From positions 62,001-126,000 of the forward strand of contig LNEY01000032.1 of the NCBI GenBank assembly GCA_001464195.1: a stretch of 64,000 bases of DNA, read 5' to 3'. A program made the position numbers and the translations under genes. Each line of letters starts with the position of its first letter. The first letter of the stretch is position 1. The DNA is from Burkholderiales bacterium Ga0077547. GTDB lineage: Bacteria > Pseudomonadota > Gammaproteobacteria > Burkholderiales > Burkholderiaceae_C. The notes under the pieces are model-generated. The model saw nothing but the letters and a program-made list of their open reading frames with translations, was not told the DNA's origin and did not search any database. This document shows, piece by piece, positions 39,823 through 48,536 of the stretch.

Positions 39823-40506
39823 TCAGAGGCTTCCGCGCTTGCCGCGCGAGAGATCGACGCCCAGCTGCTTGAGCTTGCGGTACAGATGGGTGCGCTCGAG
39901 GCCGGTCTTTTCGGCCACGCGGGTCATGCTGCCGTTTTCCTGGGACAGGTGAAACTCGAAGTAGCTTTTCTCGAAGGCGTCACGCGCTTCGCGCAGTGGG
40001 CGATCGAGGTCGAAGCTTTGCTCGGGTTGCGGACCGTGCGAGAGCGTCACGCCGGGCATGGGCATCACATTGCTGCCGGCAGACGCCAGCGCGTTGCCCA
40101 GATCGCTGCGGGCCATCGCCATGCCGGCCGGCGCACGCGGTGCAGGCTTGACCAGGCCCTGCTCAACCGCGCGCAGCAACTTCTGCAGCGTGATCGGCTT
40201 TTCGAGGAACGCAATCGCACCGTTCTTGGTGGCCTCGACGGCGGTGTCGATCGTGCCGTGCCCGCTCATCATGATCACGGGCATCGTCAGCAGCGCGCAG
40301 GCGTTCCACTCCTTCAGCAGGGTGACGCCGTCGACGTCGGGCATCCAGATGTCGAGCAGCACCAGGTCGGGGCGGGCTCGTTCGCGGGCCGCGCGAGCTT
40401 GTGCCGCGTTTTCCGCCAATTCGACGGAGTGACCTTCGTCGGTCAGGATCTCGGACAACAGCGCTCGGATTCCGAGCTCGTCGTCGACAACAAGGATGGT
40501 GGCCAT
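39823..40506 (-). CDS. NtrX-like response regulator without AAA+ domain
   Basis: A 227-residue response regulator. The receiver has the phospho-acceptor Asp in LVLLDIWMPDVDG and the conserved Lys in FLEKPI. A linker follows, then a C-terminal Fis-type HTH (MTRVAEKTGLERTHLYRKLKQLGVDL). Canonical NtrX has a central sigma-54-activating AAA+ domain; it is missing here, as is typical of several betaproteobacteria. It follows ntrY by 6 bp, so kinase and regulator are one unit. Confidence 0.88.
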   Translation of the reverse strand: MATILVVDDELGIRALLSEILTDEGHSVELAENAAQARAARERARPDLVLLDIWMPDVDGVTLLKEWNACALLTMPVIMMSGHGTIDTAVEATKNGAIAFLEKPITLQKLLRAVEQGLVKPAPRAPAGMAMARSDLGNALASAGSNVMPMPGVTLSHGPQPEQSFDLDRPLREARDAFEKSYFEFHLSQENGSMTRVAEKTGLERTHLYRKLKQLGVDLSRGKRGSL

Positions 40507-40512
40507 GAACTC

Positions 40513-42867
40513 TCAGTGCACGGTGTCGACGTGGGGGATCGCTGCCGCAGTGCGCTCGTCTGTCGGCGCGAATTTCGAAAATGATAACGAAACTTGAGCG
40601 CCTTGAATCACCGCAGGTCCCGGGGCTGCCATGTCACTGTCAGCGGCTTCGCCAGTGCTGCCGTCCAGATTGACGAGGCGCACCCGCGCGCCATGCTCGT
40701 CAGCGATCTTCTTGACGACAGCCAGCCCGAGGCCCGTGCCTTTGCTCTTGGTGGTGACGTAGGGCTCAAACGCGCGCTTGAGCACCTTGTCGGGAAAGCC
40801 CGGGCCGTTGTCGGTGACGTGCAGCCGCACCACCCGCGCCGCGCCTTGCTCGGTGCGGGCCACTTCGGTCCGCACCCGCACGCAGGGCTGCCGCTGCGGA
40901 TGGACCTGGGCGGGGTCGGCCACCGCATCGAGTGCGTTTTGAACCAGGTTGTGAATGACCTGCCGCAGCTGCGTGGCATCGCCAACGATCAGCGGCAGGT
41001 CGTGCGCCGCGGTGAAGATCAGCGTGCCGGCCTCCTGCGCGGTGGCGTACAGCGTGAGCACTTCGCTGACCAGCACGTTGAGGTCCAGTGGATGCAGGCG
41101 CGCTGCCGGCAACCGGGCGTAGTCGCGGAACTCGTTCACCAGCGTCTTCATGGCCTGCACCTGAGTGACGATGGTGCCGACGGCGCGCGCCAGCATGGCC
41201 TGGTCCGCGCCCTCGAGCTTGGCGGTGAGCTTGTGCTCCAGGCGCTCGGCCGACAGCTGGATCGGCGTCAGTGGGTTCTTGATCTCGTGCGCGAGCCGGC
41301 GCGCGACCTCGCCCCAGGCTTCGATCCGCTGTGCAGACACCACCTCGGTGATGTCGTCGAACACCATCAGCCTCGCCCCTTCGGGCATGGCGGCACCGCG
41401 CACCAGCAGCGTCAGCGCATCGCGATCCGGCCCGGCCTGCAGCTCGAAAGCCTCTTGCCAATGGTCGCGCTCGCCGGTGTCCAGGCGGTCGGCGTGCAGT
41501 TCGAAACGCTGCCACACCGCTGTGGCGAAATCTTCCAGACCCTCGACGTCGGCCAGCCGACGGCCCCGGTAGGCACCGAGCGGCAAGCGCACGATGCGCG
41601 TGGCGCCGGGGTTCACGGTGTCGATGCGTCCCTGGCGGTCGAACACGATCACGCCAGCGGTCAGGTTGTCGAGGATGGTCTGCAGATTGGCACGCGCCCC
41701 TTCGACCTGCGACACACTGCGCTGCACCAGCGCGCGCGCCTCGGAGAGCTGTTCGGTCATGTCGGCGAACGAGCGCGTCAGCCCGCCCAGCTCATCACGC
41801 GAGTCGAACACCTGCTTGGCCCCCAGGTCGCCTTGCGCAACCTGCCGCACACCGTCGGCCAGCATCAGCAGCGGCTTGGCGATCTGATTCGACAGCGTCA
41901 AGGCCAGCAGCAGCGCACCGAACACCGCGAGGATCAGCGTCAGCGTCAGCGTGCCGATGTACATCTCGCGCAGACCCTCGCGGGCCAGTGAGCGCTGCTG
42001 GTACTCGCGATAGGCCGTCTGCACGGCGAGTGCGTTGCTGGCCAGCGCGGTGGGCAGCCGCATCGTCACCATCAAGTAGCGCTCCTGCGGCGTCAGCGCG
42101 ATGCCGGTGCTGGGCAGGTAGGCCAGCGCCCGGATGCGCGCTTGTCCGGGATTCGGGCTGGCCGCGTCGGCATCACCGAGTTCTCCGGTGGCCGCGCTGT
42201 CGTCGTCGAGACCTTCCAGTTGTGCCACCGCGCGCCCATCGCGGGCATTGCGCAGCAGCGTGGGCGACGGCCGATCGGGTCCCAGCAACTCGGCGGAGCG
42301 ATCGGCCGACAGCAGCACCTGGCCCATGCTGTTGACGATGGCCACGTTCTGCGCCGACAGGTCTTCGCGCAAGCGTTCGAGCGCCAGGGCCTGGATGTCG
42401 CCGCGCCCTTCTCCGAGCCGATCGGCAGCGAGTTGCGTCTTGCTGGCCAGGTCATTGACCTGGGCGTCCAGCGTGCCGCGGCCCAAGGCCAGCCCGGCAT
42501 CGAGCGCGCCCTCCACCTTGACGTCGAACCAGCTCTCGATGCCGCGCGAGACGAACTGGTAGCTCACGGTATAGATCAGCACGCCCGGCAGCACGCCGAC
42601 CAGCGCGAAGATGGCCGCCAGCTTCAGCAGCAGCCGGCTGCCGAACTTGCCTCGCTGGACGCGCACCAGCAGTCGCGTCGCGGCAATGCCGATGACCAGC
42701 ATCAGCAGGCCCGCCACCAGCAGGTTGACCCAGAACAGCCACTGGAAGTGCTTCTCGTAGAAGAGGCGGTTGTCGGTGGCGATCGACAGCAGGAAGGCCA
42801 GCACCATGGCGACGCCCGTCGCCGCGACCAACGCGACGATCAAGGCCCAGCGGGTGGACTTCTTCAT
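40513..42867 (-). CDS. ntrY: NtrY-like sensor histidine kinase
   Basis: A 784-residue membrane kinase. There are two TM segments near residues 12-60, another near 90, a periplasmic loop, a further TM near 300, then HAMP, PAS (LDNLTAGVIVFDRQGRIDTVNPG), HisKA with the phospho-His in RLAHEIKNPLTPIQLSAERLE, and HATPase with DNGPGFPDKVL and GTGLGLAVVKKI. It would phosphorylate the NtrX-like regulator encoded downstream. The family senses nitrogen status or redox; the signal here is not shown. DUF4390 and rsmB lie upstream on the same strand. Confidence 0.93.
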   Translation of the reverse strand: MKKSTRWALIVALVAATGVAMVLAFLLSIATDNRLFYEKHFQWLFWVNLLVAGLLMLVIGIAATRLLVRVQRGKFGSRLLLKLAAIFALVGVLPGVLIYTVSYQFVSRGIESWFDVKVEGALDAGLALGRGTLDAQVNDLASKTQLAADRLGEGRGDIQALALERLREDLSAQNVAIVNSMGQVLLSADRSAELLGPDRPSPTLLRNARDGRAVAQLEGLDDDSAATGELGDADAASPNPGQARIRALAYLPSTGIALTPQERYLMVTMRLPTALASNALAVQTAYREYQQRSLAREGLREMYIGTLTLTLILAVFGALLLALTLSNQIAKPLLMLADGVRQVAQGDLGAKQVFDSRDELGGLTRSFADMTEQLSEARALVQRSVSQVEGARANLQTILDNLTAGVIVFDRQGRIDTVNPGATRIVRLPLGAYRGRRLADVEGLEDFATAVWQRFELHADRLDTGERDHWQEAFELQAGPDRDALTLLVRGAAMPEGARLMVFDDITEVVSAQRIEAWGEVARRLAHEIKNPLTPIQLSAERLEHKLTAKLEGADQAMLARAVGTIVTQVQAMKTLVNEFRDYARLPAARLHPLDLNVLVSEVLTLYATAQEAGTLIFTAAHDLPLIVGDATQLRQVIHNLVQNALDAVADPAQVHPQRQPCVRVRTEVARTEQGAARVVRLHVTDNGPGFPDKVLKRAFEPYVTTKSKGTGLGLAVVKKIADEHGARVRLVNLDGSTGEAADSDMAAPGPAVIQGAQVSLSFSKFAPTDERTAAAIPHVDTVH

Positions 42868-42883
42868 CGGTGGCGGAGGGACC

Positions 42884-43453
42884 TCAGGGCGCGGTCACGC
42901 GCTGGGTCTTCTCGATGAGCAGGTTCCAGTCGGGCTGCCCGCCGATGCCGATTTGCATGGCCCTGGGCAGCATGCCGGTGTCCAGCTTGTAGCTGAACTC
43001 CACGTACAGTGCCTCGCTGTCACTGATCTGGCCGGGCTCCGCCAGCTTCCAGCGGCCGATGCGGCTGACCGTCGTCACCGCCTCGGTCAGGTTGTCGAAG
43101 CTCTGGCTCAGCCCGCCGAAGCGCACGCGGTAGTTGCGTGTGAGTGGCTGATAAGACAGGCGCCAGGTCCGCGTCGCGGAGGCCACGCGCCGATCGCGCC
43201 AGTAGCGGCGGTTGTGATACAGCGATGCGTCGGCAACGAAGTAAAGCGGCACGCCCTTGTGCAGGGCGTCTTCCACGGGGTGGGGCAATTCGAAGCGCAC
43301 CGCGACATCGAGCAACAGCCCTTCTTCGTTGCGCGTCATCTTGAACTGGCTCAGTTCGGGCGCCTGGGCCGGCAGGCTCCAGCAAAGCGTTGTTCCGAGC
43401 AACAGGAACGCAGCCGCCCAGCCAGCCCACAGCTGCCGCCACCGGGCGAACAT
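42884..43453 (-). CDS. DUF4390 protein
   Basis: A 189-residue exported protein with an N-terminal signal/TM segment (LWAGWAAAFLLLGTTLCWSL) and the DUF4390 body (LSQFKMTRNEEGLLLDVAVRFELP, YFVADASLYHNRRYWRD, and LSQSFDNLTEAVTTVSRIGRWKL). Function unknown. The rsmB-DUF4390-ntrY-ntrX order is conserved in many Burkholderiales, implying a link to NtrYX signalling. An in-frame start at 43498 would add 15 residues ahead of the signal segment. Confidence 0.87.
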   Translation of the reverse strand: MFARWRQLWAGWAAAFLLLGTTLCWSLPAQAPELSQFKMTRNEEGLLLDVAVRFELPHPVEDALHKGVPLYFVADASLYHNRRYWRDRRVASATRTWRLSYQPLTRNYRVRFGGLSQSFDNLTEAVTTVSRIGRWKLAEPGQISDSEALYVEFSYKLDTGMLPRAMQIGIGGQPDWNLLIEKTQRVTAP

Positions 43454-43506
43454 CGCGCCCGGGGGGTGGGGGCAGCCATTCGTCGGGTTGCGGGGCACGT
43501 TCGGTC

Positions 43507-44859
43507 TCAGGGTTTGTGGAGCAGCGCGTAGAAGAAGCCGTCGCCAGTGCCGGACGAATCGGCCCGCGCTGCGGCTGCCTCATTGTCGGGCAGGGGCAGC
43601 AGATGGCCGGGTGAAGCCGGTGCAGCCTGCTGTCGAGCCCCGCTCTGGCGTTGCAAAAAAGCATCGATCTGCGCCTGCCCTTCGGCCTTGAAGACCGAGC
43701 AGGTGCAGTACAGCATCCGACCACCTGGCTTGAGCAGGGGCCACAGGGCGTCCAGCAGCCGAGCCTGCAGCGCAGCCAGTGTGGGTACGTCGCTGGACCG
43801 GCGCAGCCAGCGCACATCGGGGTGTCGGCGCACGATGCCCGAGGCGGTGCACGGCGCGTCGAGCAGGATCGCGTCGAACGCGCGCCCGTCCCACCAGGCG
43901 TCGGGCTGGCTGGCATCGCCCACCTGCGTGGTCGCATGCAACTGCAGGCGACGCAGGGTGTCGTCGACGCGGCTCAGCCGGGTGGCGTCCAGGTCGAGCG
44001 CCAGCACGTCCAGCACGTCCAGCTCCAGCAAATGGGCCGTCTTGCCGCCCGGCGCGGCACAGGCGTCGAGCACCCGCGCACCGCGTGGCAGGGGGACACC
44101 TGCGAGCAACAGCGGGGCAGCCCGCTGGGCCGCGGCGTCCTGCACGGACACATCGCCATCGGCAAAGCCTGGAAGGCGAGTGACGGGGCAGGGTGTGTCC
44201 AGCACCACCCCCTGGGCGCCGACGGCGCGCCCCGGCACACCCGCCTCGTTCAGGCGAGCAAGGTACGAGTCGACACTGCCGCGCCGGGTGTTGACACGCA
44301 GCGTCATCGGCGGCCGGCGATCATTTGCCGCCAGCAGCGCCTGCCAGTGGTCGGGCCAGTCGGCCTGCAGGCGCTGAACCCACCACTCGGGATGGTTGGT
44401 GCGTCCGGGCACCGAGCGCTGCGCGACCTCGAGCACCGCGGCCTGCTCGCGCACGAAGCGGCGCAGCACCGCATTGACGAACGCTGCGCTGGCCGGCAGC
44501 CGCTGGCGGGCGGCGGTGACCGCGTGATCGACCAGCGTGTGATCCGCGTACGGCGCTTCACCATCGGGCCACAGCAGCGCCAACGCGCTCAACAACAGTG
44601 CGTCCAGGGCCTTCGGTGGTGCCTTGGGCGCCAGCCAGGCGCGGGCGGCCTGGGCCTGACCGAGGCGCCGCAGCACATGAAAGCTCAGCGCCTGCACGCC
44701 CGGTCGCACCTCGGCCGGGCAGTGCGTCAGGGCCTCGGTCAGCGAGCGCCCGCCGCGCACTGCCGCGATGGCATCGGCGGTGTGGTCGAGCAGCCGCGAC
44801 AGCGGCGGGGCAGGATGCGCAGTGCCGCCGGTGGGCCGCGCAGGGGCATGGTCATTCAC
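43507..44859 (-). CDS. rsmB: 16S rRNA (cytosine-967-C5)-methyltransferase
   Basis: A 450-residue RsmB. The N-terminal NusB-like RNA-binding domain lies in residues about 20-155, and the methyltransferase domain follows with the SAM motif VLDACAAPGGKTAHLLE, the motif DAPCTASGIVRRHPDV with one catalytic Cys, and YCTCSVFKAEG with the second. The start is a GTG at 44859 with a weak ribosome binding site, so a few residues of uncertainty remain. It heads the leftward ntrYX cluster and is divergent from folE. Confidence 0.93.
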   Translation of the reverse strand: MNDHAPARPTGGTAHPAPPLSRLLDHTADAIAAVRGGRSLTEALTHCPAEVRPGVQALSFHVLRRLGQAQAARAWLAPKAPPKALDALLLSALALLWPDGEAPYADHTLVDHAVTAARQRLPASAAFVNAVLRRFVREQAAVLEVAQRSVPGRTNHPEWWVQRLQADWPDHWQALLAANDRRPPMTLRVNTRRGSVDSYLARLNEAGVPGRAVGAQGVVLDTPCPVTRLPGFADGDVSVQDAAAQRAAPLLLAGVPLPRGARVLDACAAPGGKTAHLLELDVLDVLALDLDATRLSRVDDTLRRLQLHATTQVGDASQPDAWWDGRAFDAILLDAPCTASGIVRRHPDVRWLRRSSDVPTLAALQARLLDALWPLLKPGGRMLYCTCSVFKAEGQAQIDAFLQRQSGARQQAAPASPGHLLPLPDNEAAAARADSSGTGDGFFYALLHKP

Positions 44860-44936
44860 CGGGTTGAGTCTACGGGCAGGCTTACCGTGGGGCGATCCCG
44901 GGTGGGCGCCGCCGAAGCTGGGTTACGCTCGGCAGG

Positions 44937-45701
44937 ATGAAGCCCGAAAAGCCGCCCATGCCACCGCTCAGCCCGCTGGACTCACGCCCCGCCATCTTCA
45001 AGAACGACGACGAGCTGGCGCAGCTGAGCGCGTCGCGGCGCATCCGATACCGGCTGGTCGGCGCCGACTGCCGCTACCACGCCAACGACAACATCTCGGC
45101 TTTCATCAAGGAAGGCGAGCTGGATGAGTTGAAGGCTGAAGTCCAGGCCAAGCTCCAGGAGGTGCTGGAGGCGCTGGTCATCGACACCGAGAGCGACCAC
45201 AACACCCACGACACCGCCAAGCGCGTCGCGAAGATGTTCCTCACCGAGGTGTTCAAGGGCCGCTACACGCCGATGCCTGACGTGACCGAGTTCCCCAACA
45301 TCACGCGGCTCAACGAGCTGATGATCGTCGGCCCGGTCACGGTGCGCAGCGCCTGTTCACACCACCTGTGCCCGATCATGGGGCGGGTGTGGATGGGCAT
45401 CCTGCCGAACGAGCATTCGAACCTGATCGGCCTGTCGAAGTACGCCCGCATCTGCGAATGGATCATGAGTCGCCCGCAGATCCAGGAAGAAGCGGTGACG
45501 ATGCTGGCCAACGAATTGCAAGGCCGTGTCAAGCCGGACGGTCTGGCCATCGTGATGGAGGCAGATCACTTCTGCATGCACTGGCGCGGTGTCAAGGACA
45601 CGGGCGCCAAGATGATCAACAGCGTGATGCGTGGATCGTTCCTGAAAGATGCCAACCTGCGGCGCGAGTTTCTGTCGCTGCTGGATCGCCAGAAGGCCTG
45701 A
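44937..45701 (+). CDS. folE: GTP cyclohydrolase I
   Basis: A 254-residue FolE that makes dihydroneopterin triphosphate for folate (or biopterin) synthesis. The C-terminal catalytic domain shows the zinc-binding SACSHHLCPIMG, and GLSKYARI and VMEADHFCMHWRGVKDTGAKM follow. The first about 60 residues are an N-terminal extension longer than in E. coli FolE (222 aa), as in several betaproteobacteria. It is probably transcribed with the BLUF gene 33 bp downstream. Confidence 0.93.
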   Translation: MKPEKPPMPPLSPLDSRPAIFKNDDELAQLSASRRIRYRLVGADCRYHANDNISAFIKEGELDELKAEVQAKLQEVLEALVIDTESDHNTHDTAKRVAKMFLTEVFKGRYTPMPDVTEFPNITRLNELMIVGPVTVRSACSHHLCPIMGRVWMGILPNEHSNLIGLSKYARICEWIMSRPQIQEEAVTMLANELQGRVKPDGLAIVMEADHFCMHWRGVKDTGAKMINSVMRGSFLKDANLRREFLSLLDRQKA

Positions 45702-45734
45702 GATGCCATCCCTCACTTCACCCTGGAGAATTTC

Positions 45735-46160
45735 ATGCTCGTGCGCTTGATGTATGTCAGCCGCGCGGCCGACTCGGTGAACCAGAACGAGTTGGTCGCG
45801 ATCCTGAAGAAATCGAAAGCCAACAACGTCAACGTCGGTGTCACCGGCGTGCTGTGCTTTTCAGCCGGCATCTTCCTGCAGGTGCTCGAAGGCGGGAGAT
45901 CAGCGGTCAGCTCGCTGTACAACAAGATCGCCAACGACCCGCGTCACCACGATGTGGTGCTGCTGAGCTACGAGGAGGTCAACGAACGCAACTTCGCCGG
46001 CTGGTCGATGGGACGCGCCAATCTGGCGCGGCTCAATCCGTCGCTGGTGATGAAGTATTCCGAGACAGCGCTGCTCAATCCGTACGCGGTGTCGGGCAAG
46101 ATGTCGATGGCCTTGTTCAATGAAATGGTCGCCTCGGCAGCCATCATTTGCGACAGCTGA
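45735..46160 (+). CDS. BLUF-domain blue-light photoreceptor
   Basis: A 141-residue stand-alone BLUF protein. Key flavin-pocket residues sit at the canonical spacing: Y7 in LMYVSRA, N31 in NNVNVGVTG and Q49 in FLQVLEGG, with W near residue 93 in NFAGWSMG. BLUF proteins bind FAD and switch on blue light; the short form has no effector domain and must act through a partner. It follows folE by 33 bp with a GGAG ribosome binding site, so co-transcription is likely. Partner unknown. Confidence 0.93.
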   Translation: MLVRLMYVSRAADSVNQNELVAILKKSKANNVNVGVTGVLCFSAGIFLQVLEGGRSAVSSLYNKIANDPRHHDVVLLSYEEVNERNFAGWSMGRANLARLNPSLVMKYSETALLNPYAVSGKMSMALFNEMVASAAIICDS

Positions 46161-46196
46161 GCCGACACGCCGGCCGCGCTGCGGTCGCATCTGCTG

Positions 46197-46742
46197 TCAG
46201 AGCGTGCCAGCGGCCTGGAATCCGAAGACGGTCGCCACCAGCCGCGTAGGAAACTGCCGGATCGCCTCGTTGTAGGTTTTCGTGGCCGCGTTGAACTGGT
46301 TGCGGGCAAACGCCAAGGTGTTGTCGGCGGCGGCCAGTTGCTCGGTATGGACCTCGATCTCGAGCCCGCTCAGGCGCTGCTGCCGCGCAGGGAGCTCTGC
46401 CTGCAGCCGCTGCCGAGCGGCCATCAGCGCTTCTTCTGCCAGCCGCAGTGCGTTGGCGGCGCCGCCCGCGCTGGGGCGACTGCGCAGACCCGTGCAGGCG
46501 GACTGCAGTTGCGCACAGGCGAGCAACACATCCTCATGAAGCGCAGGCGTCTGATCGAGCATCGATTGCAGCCCCATGGCCCATTGCATCAACAACTCGT
46601 GGCGGTGCTGCACTTGGGCGTCGACTGGTGCAAACGCTTTCGCGATGTTGTCGCGTAGCGCGATCAGGCGGTTGTAGGCCCCGACGGCCCAGAACAACAG
46701 CACGGTGCATCCCACCAGCGTGGCAATCTGCGCACTGGTCAT
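46197..46742 (-). CDS. LemA-family protein
   Basis: A 181-residue protein with one N-terminal TM segment (ATLVGCTVLLFWAVGAYNRLI), followed by a long helical bundle typical of LemA (LRDNIAKAFAPVDAQVQHRHELL) and the family C-terminal part ARNQFNAATKTYNEAIRQFPTRLVA. Function is unknown; related proteins join envelope or HtpX contexts. Convergent with the BLUF gene and 37 bp from proA's 3' end, reading in the same direction as proA. Confidence 0.88.
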   Translation of the reverse strand: MTSAQIATLVGCTVLLFWAVGAYNRLIALRDNIAKAFAPVDAQVQHRHELLMQWAMGLQSMLDQTPALHEDVLLACAQLQSACTGLRSRPSAGGAANALRLAEEALMAARQRLQAELPARQQRLSGLEIEVHTEQLAAADNTLAFARNQFNAATKTYNEAIRQFPTRLVATVFGFQAAGTL

Positions 46743-46779
46743 TGTTCGCGCCCGCCGTGTTGCTGCGCTTTGCGCAGGA

Positions 46780-48060
46780 TCAAGTGCGAACCTCGCCTTG
46801 CCCCAGCACCACCCACTTCAGCGAGGTCAGGCCTTCGAGGCCGACCGGGCCGCGCGCATGCAGCTTGTCGGTGCTGATGCCGATCTCGGCGCCGAGACCG
46901 TACTCAAAGCCGTCGGCGAAGCGGGTGCTGGCGTTGACCATCACGCTCGATGAGTCGACCTCCCGCAGGAAACGCATCGCGCTCGGGTGGTGTTCGGTCA
47001 GGATGGCATCGGTGTGGTGCGAGCTGTAGCGGTTGATGTGCGCGATGGCCGCATCGAGGTCGGGCACCACGGCGATGCTGATGACGGGCGCGAGGTACTC
47101 TTCGAACCAGTCCTGCTCGGTGGCCGCCACCAGCTTCGCATTCGGTACTTTGGACAGCAGCGCGAGGCTCGCCGCATCGCCGCGCATCTCGACGCCCTTG
47201 GCAGCGAACACCGCGCCGATGCGCGGCAGGAATGCCGGCGCCATCGCCGAATGAACCAGCAGCGACTCGGCCGCATTGCACGGGCTGTACTTCTGCGTCT
47301 TCGCGTTGTCGGTCACCTTCAGCGCCAGCTCAAGATCAGCGCTGGCATCGACGTAGACATGGCAGTTGCCGTCCAGGTGCTTGATCACCGGCACCTTGGC
47401 CTCGCGTGAGATGCGCTCGATCAGCCCCTTGCCCCCGCGCGGAATGATCACATCGACCGACTCCGGCGAGGTGATCAGGAAGCCCACCGCAGCGCGGTCG
47501 GTGGTCTCGACCAGTTGCACCGCATCGGGCGGCAGCGCGGCTTCAGCGAGCGCGGCCTGCACCCGTTTCCACAGCGCGAGGTTGGAGTGAATCGCCTCCG
47601 ACCCGCCGCGCAGGATGCAGGCATTGCCGCTCTTGATCGCCAGCGATGCCGCTTCGATCGTCACATTCGGTCGGCTCTCGTAGATCATCGCGAACACGCC
47701 CAGCGGCACACGCATCTGGCCCACGGAAATCCCGCTGGGCCGCTGCCGCAGGTGGGTGATTTCGCCGATCGGGTCCGGCATCGCGGCGATCTGCTCGCAG
47801 CCTTCGGCCACGGTTTCGATGATCTTCGGTGTGAGCTTCAGACGGTCGAGCAGCGGACCTGCGGTGCCTGCTGCAGCGGCAGCTTCCAGGTCGAGTGCGT
47901 TCGCAGCGACCAGCGCGTGGACATCGGTTCGCAGAAGCCGGGCCAGCGCGATCAGTGCGTTGTTCTTCGCAGCCGTGGGCGCGGCGGCCATGTGGGCGCT
48001 GGCCGCGCGGGCGGAGGTACCCATGCGGGCGACGACGGCTTTCAGATCTGATGAGCTCAT
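46780..48060 (-). CDS. proA: Glutamate-5-semialdehyde dehydrogenase
   Basis: A 426-residue ProA that reduces gamma-glutamyl phosphate in proline synthesis. The catalytic cysteine lies in [11 protein letters not shown]; other marks are [27 protein letters not shown] (short motifs VGQMRVPLG and YESRPNV), GGSEA and [27 protein letters not shown]. Full family length. proB is not adjacent. The lemA gene follows in the same direction. Confidence 0.95.
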   Translation of the reverse strand: MSSSDLKAVVARMGTSARAASAHMAAAPTAAKNNALIALARLLRTDVHALVAANALDLEAAAAAGTAGPLLDRLKLTPKIIETVAEGCEQIAAMPDPIGEITHLRQRPSGISVGQMRVPLGVFAMIYESRPNVTIEAASLAIKSGNACILRGGSEAIHSNLALWKRVQAALAEAALPPDAVQLVETTDRAAVGFLITSPESVDVIIPRGGKGLIERISREAKVPVIKHLDGNCHVYVDASADLELALKVTDNAKTQKYSPCNAAESLLVHSAMAPAFLPRIGAVFAAKGVEMRGDAASLALLSKVPNAKLVAATEQDWFEEYLAPVISIAVVPDLDAAIAHINRYSSHHTDAILTEHHPSAMRFLREVDSSSVMVNASTRFADGFEYGLGAEIGISTDKLHARGPVGLEGLTSLKWVVLGQGEVRT

Positions 48061-48105
48061 GCGCTGGATTCTCCCAAATTCGCCTGCCGTCTATCTTTGC
48101 GCTGA

Positions 48106-48491
48106 GCTGCCGAGGGCGCGGGGTGACCGGCTCCGCTCATGTCCTCCGGGCCGGGTCGCCGCCTAAACGCTTCGGATGAGACCGATCCGGCCCTCCCCCC
48201 TTTACTTCGCTGCGCCGGTCACCCCGCGCCCTCGGCAGCCGGCACCGTTGTCGCATGCCAAGGATTCGACCTCCGAGTGCTTCAGTGCCTGTTGGAGCGC
48301 TGCGGTGGGCCGCTGTGTGGAGTGAAGTAAAGGGGGAGGGCCGGCGCGATTTGAGCCGGGCGAATGGCTGGTGAACCGGCCCGGGGGAGCAAGCCCGGAC
48401 ACAAACAGTCCTGAGGACTGTTTGTGCCTGGCGAGCGCCCGGGGCTCTGCCCCGGGCATGAACGCAACACAGCGGCCCACCGCAGCGCTCC
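48106..48491. repeat. Intergenic block of nested inverted repeats
   Basis: The 476-bp gap 48061-48536 has no gene. It contains two perfect 25-bp inverted repeats: 48106-48130 with 48215-48239, and 48294-48318 with 48467-48491. A third near-perfect pair lies at 48187-48208 and 48324-48344, with one extra base in one arm. An 11-bp hairpin ACAAACAGTCC/GGACTGTTTGT sits near 48402-48425. No transposase or target duplication is seen. It could be a dispersed repeat element or a structured transcription terminator zone between proA and the efflux operon. Confidence 0.75.
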
Positions 48492-48536
48492 CGCTAGAAA
48501 CTCGGGTGAGTTGATCCGTTCAAGCGAGACTGGATA

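Noticed and set aside
39823..40506. Truncation of ntrX by deletion of its AAA+ domain
   Set aside because: Receiver, linker and Fis domain are intact with a normal start and stop; the short form is usual for this gene in related betaproteobacteria.
48106..48491. Insertion sequence with terminal inverted repeats
   Set aside because: No transposase frame fits between the arms and no target duplication is visible.
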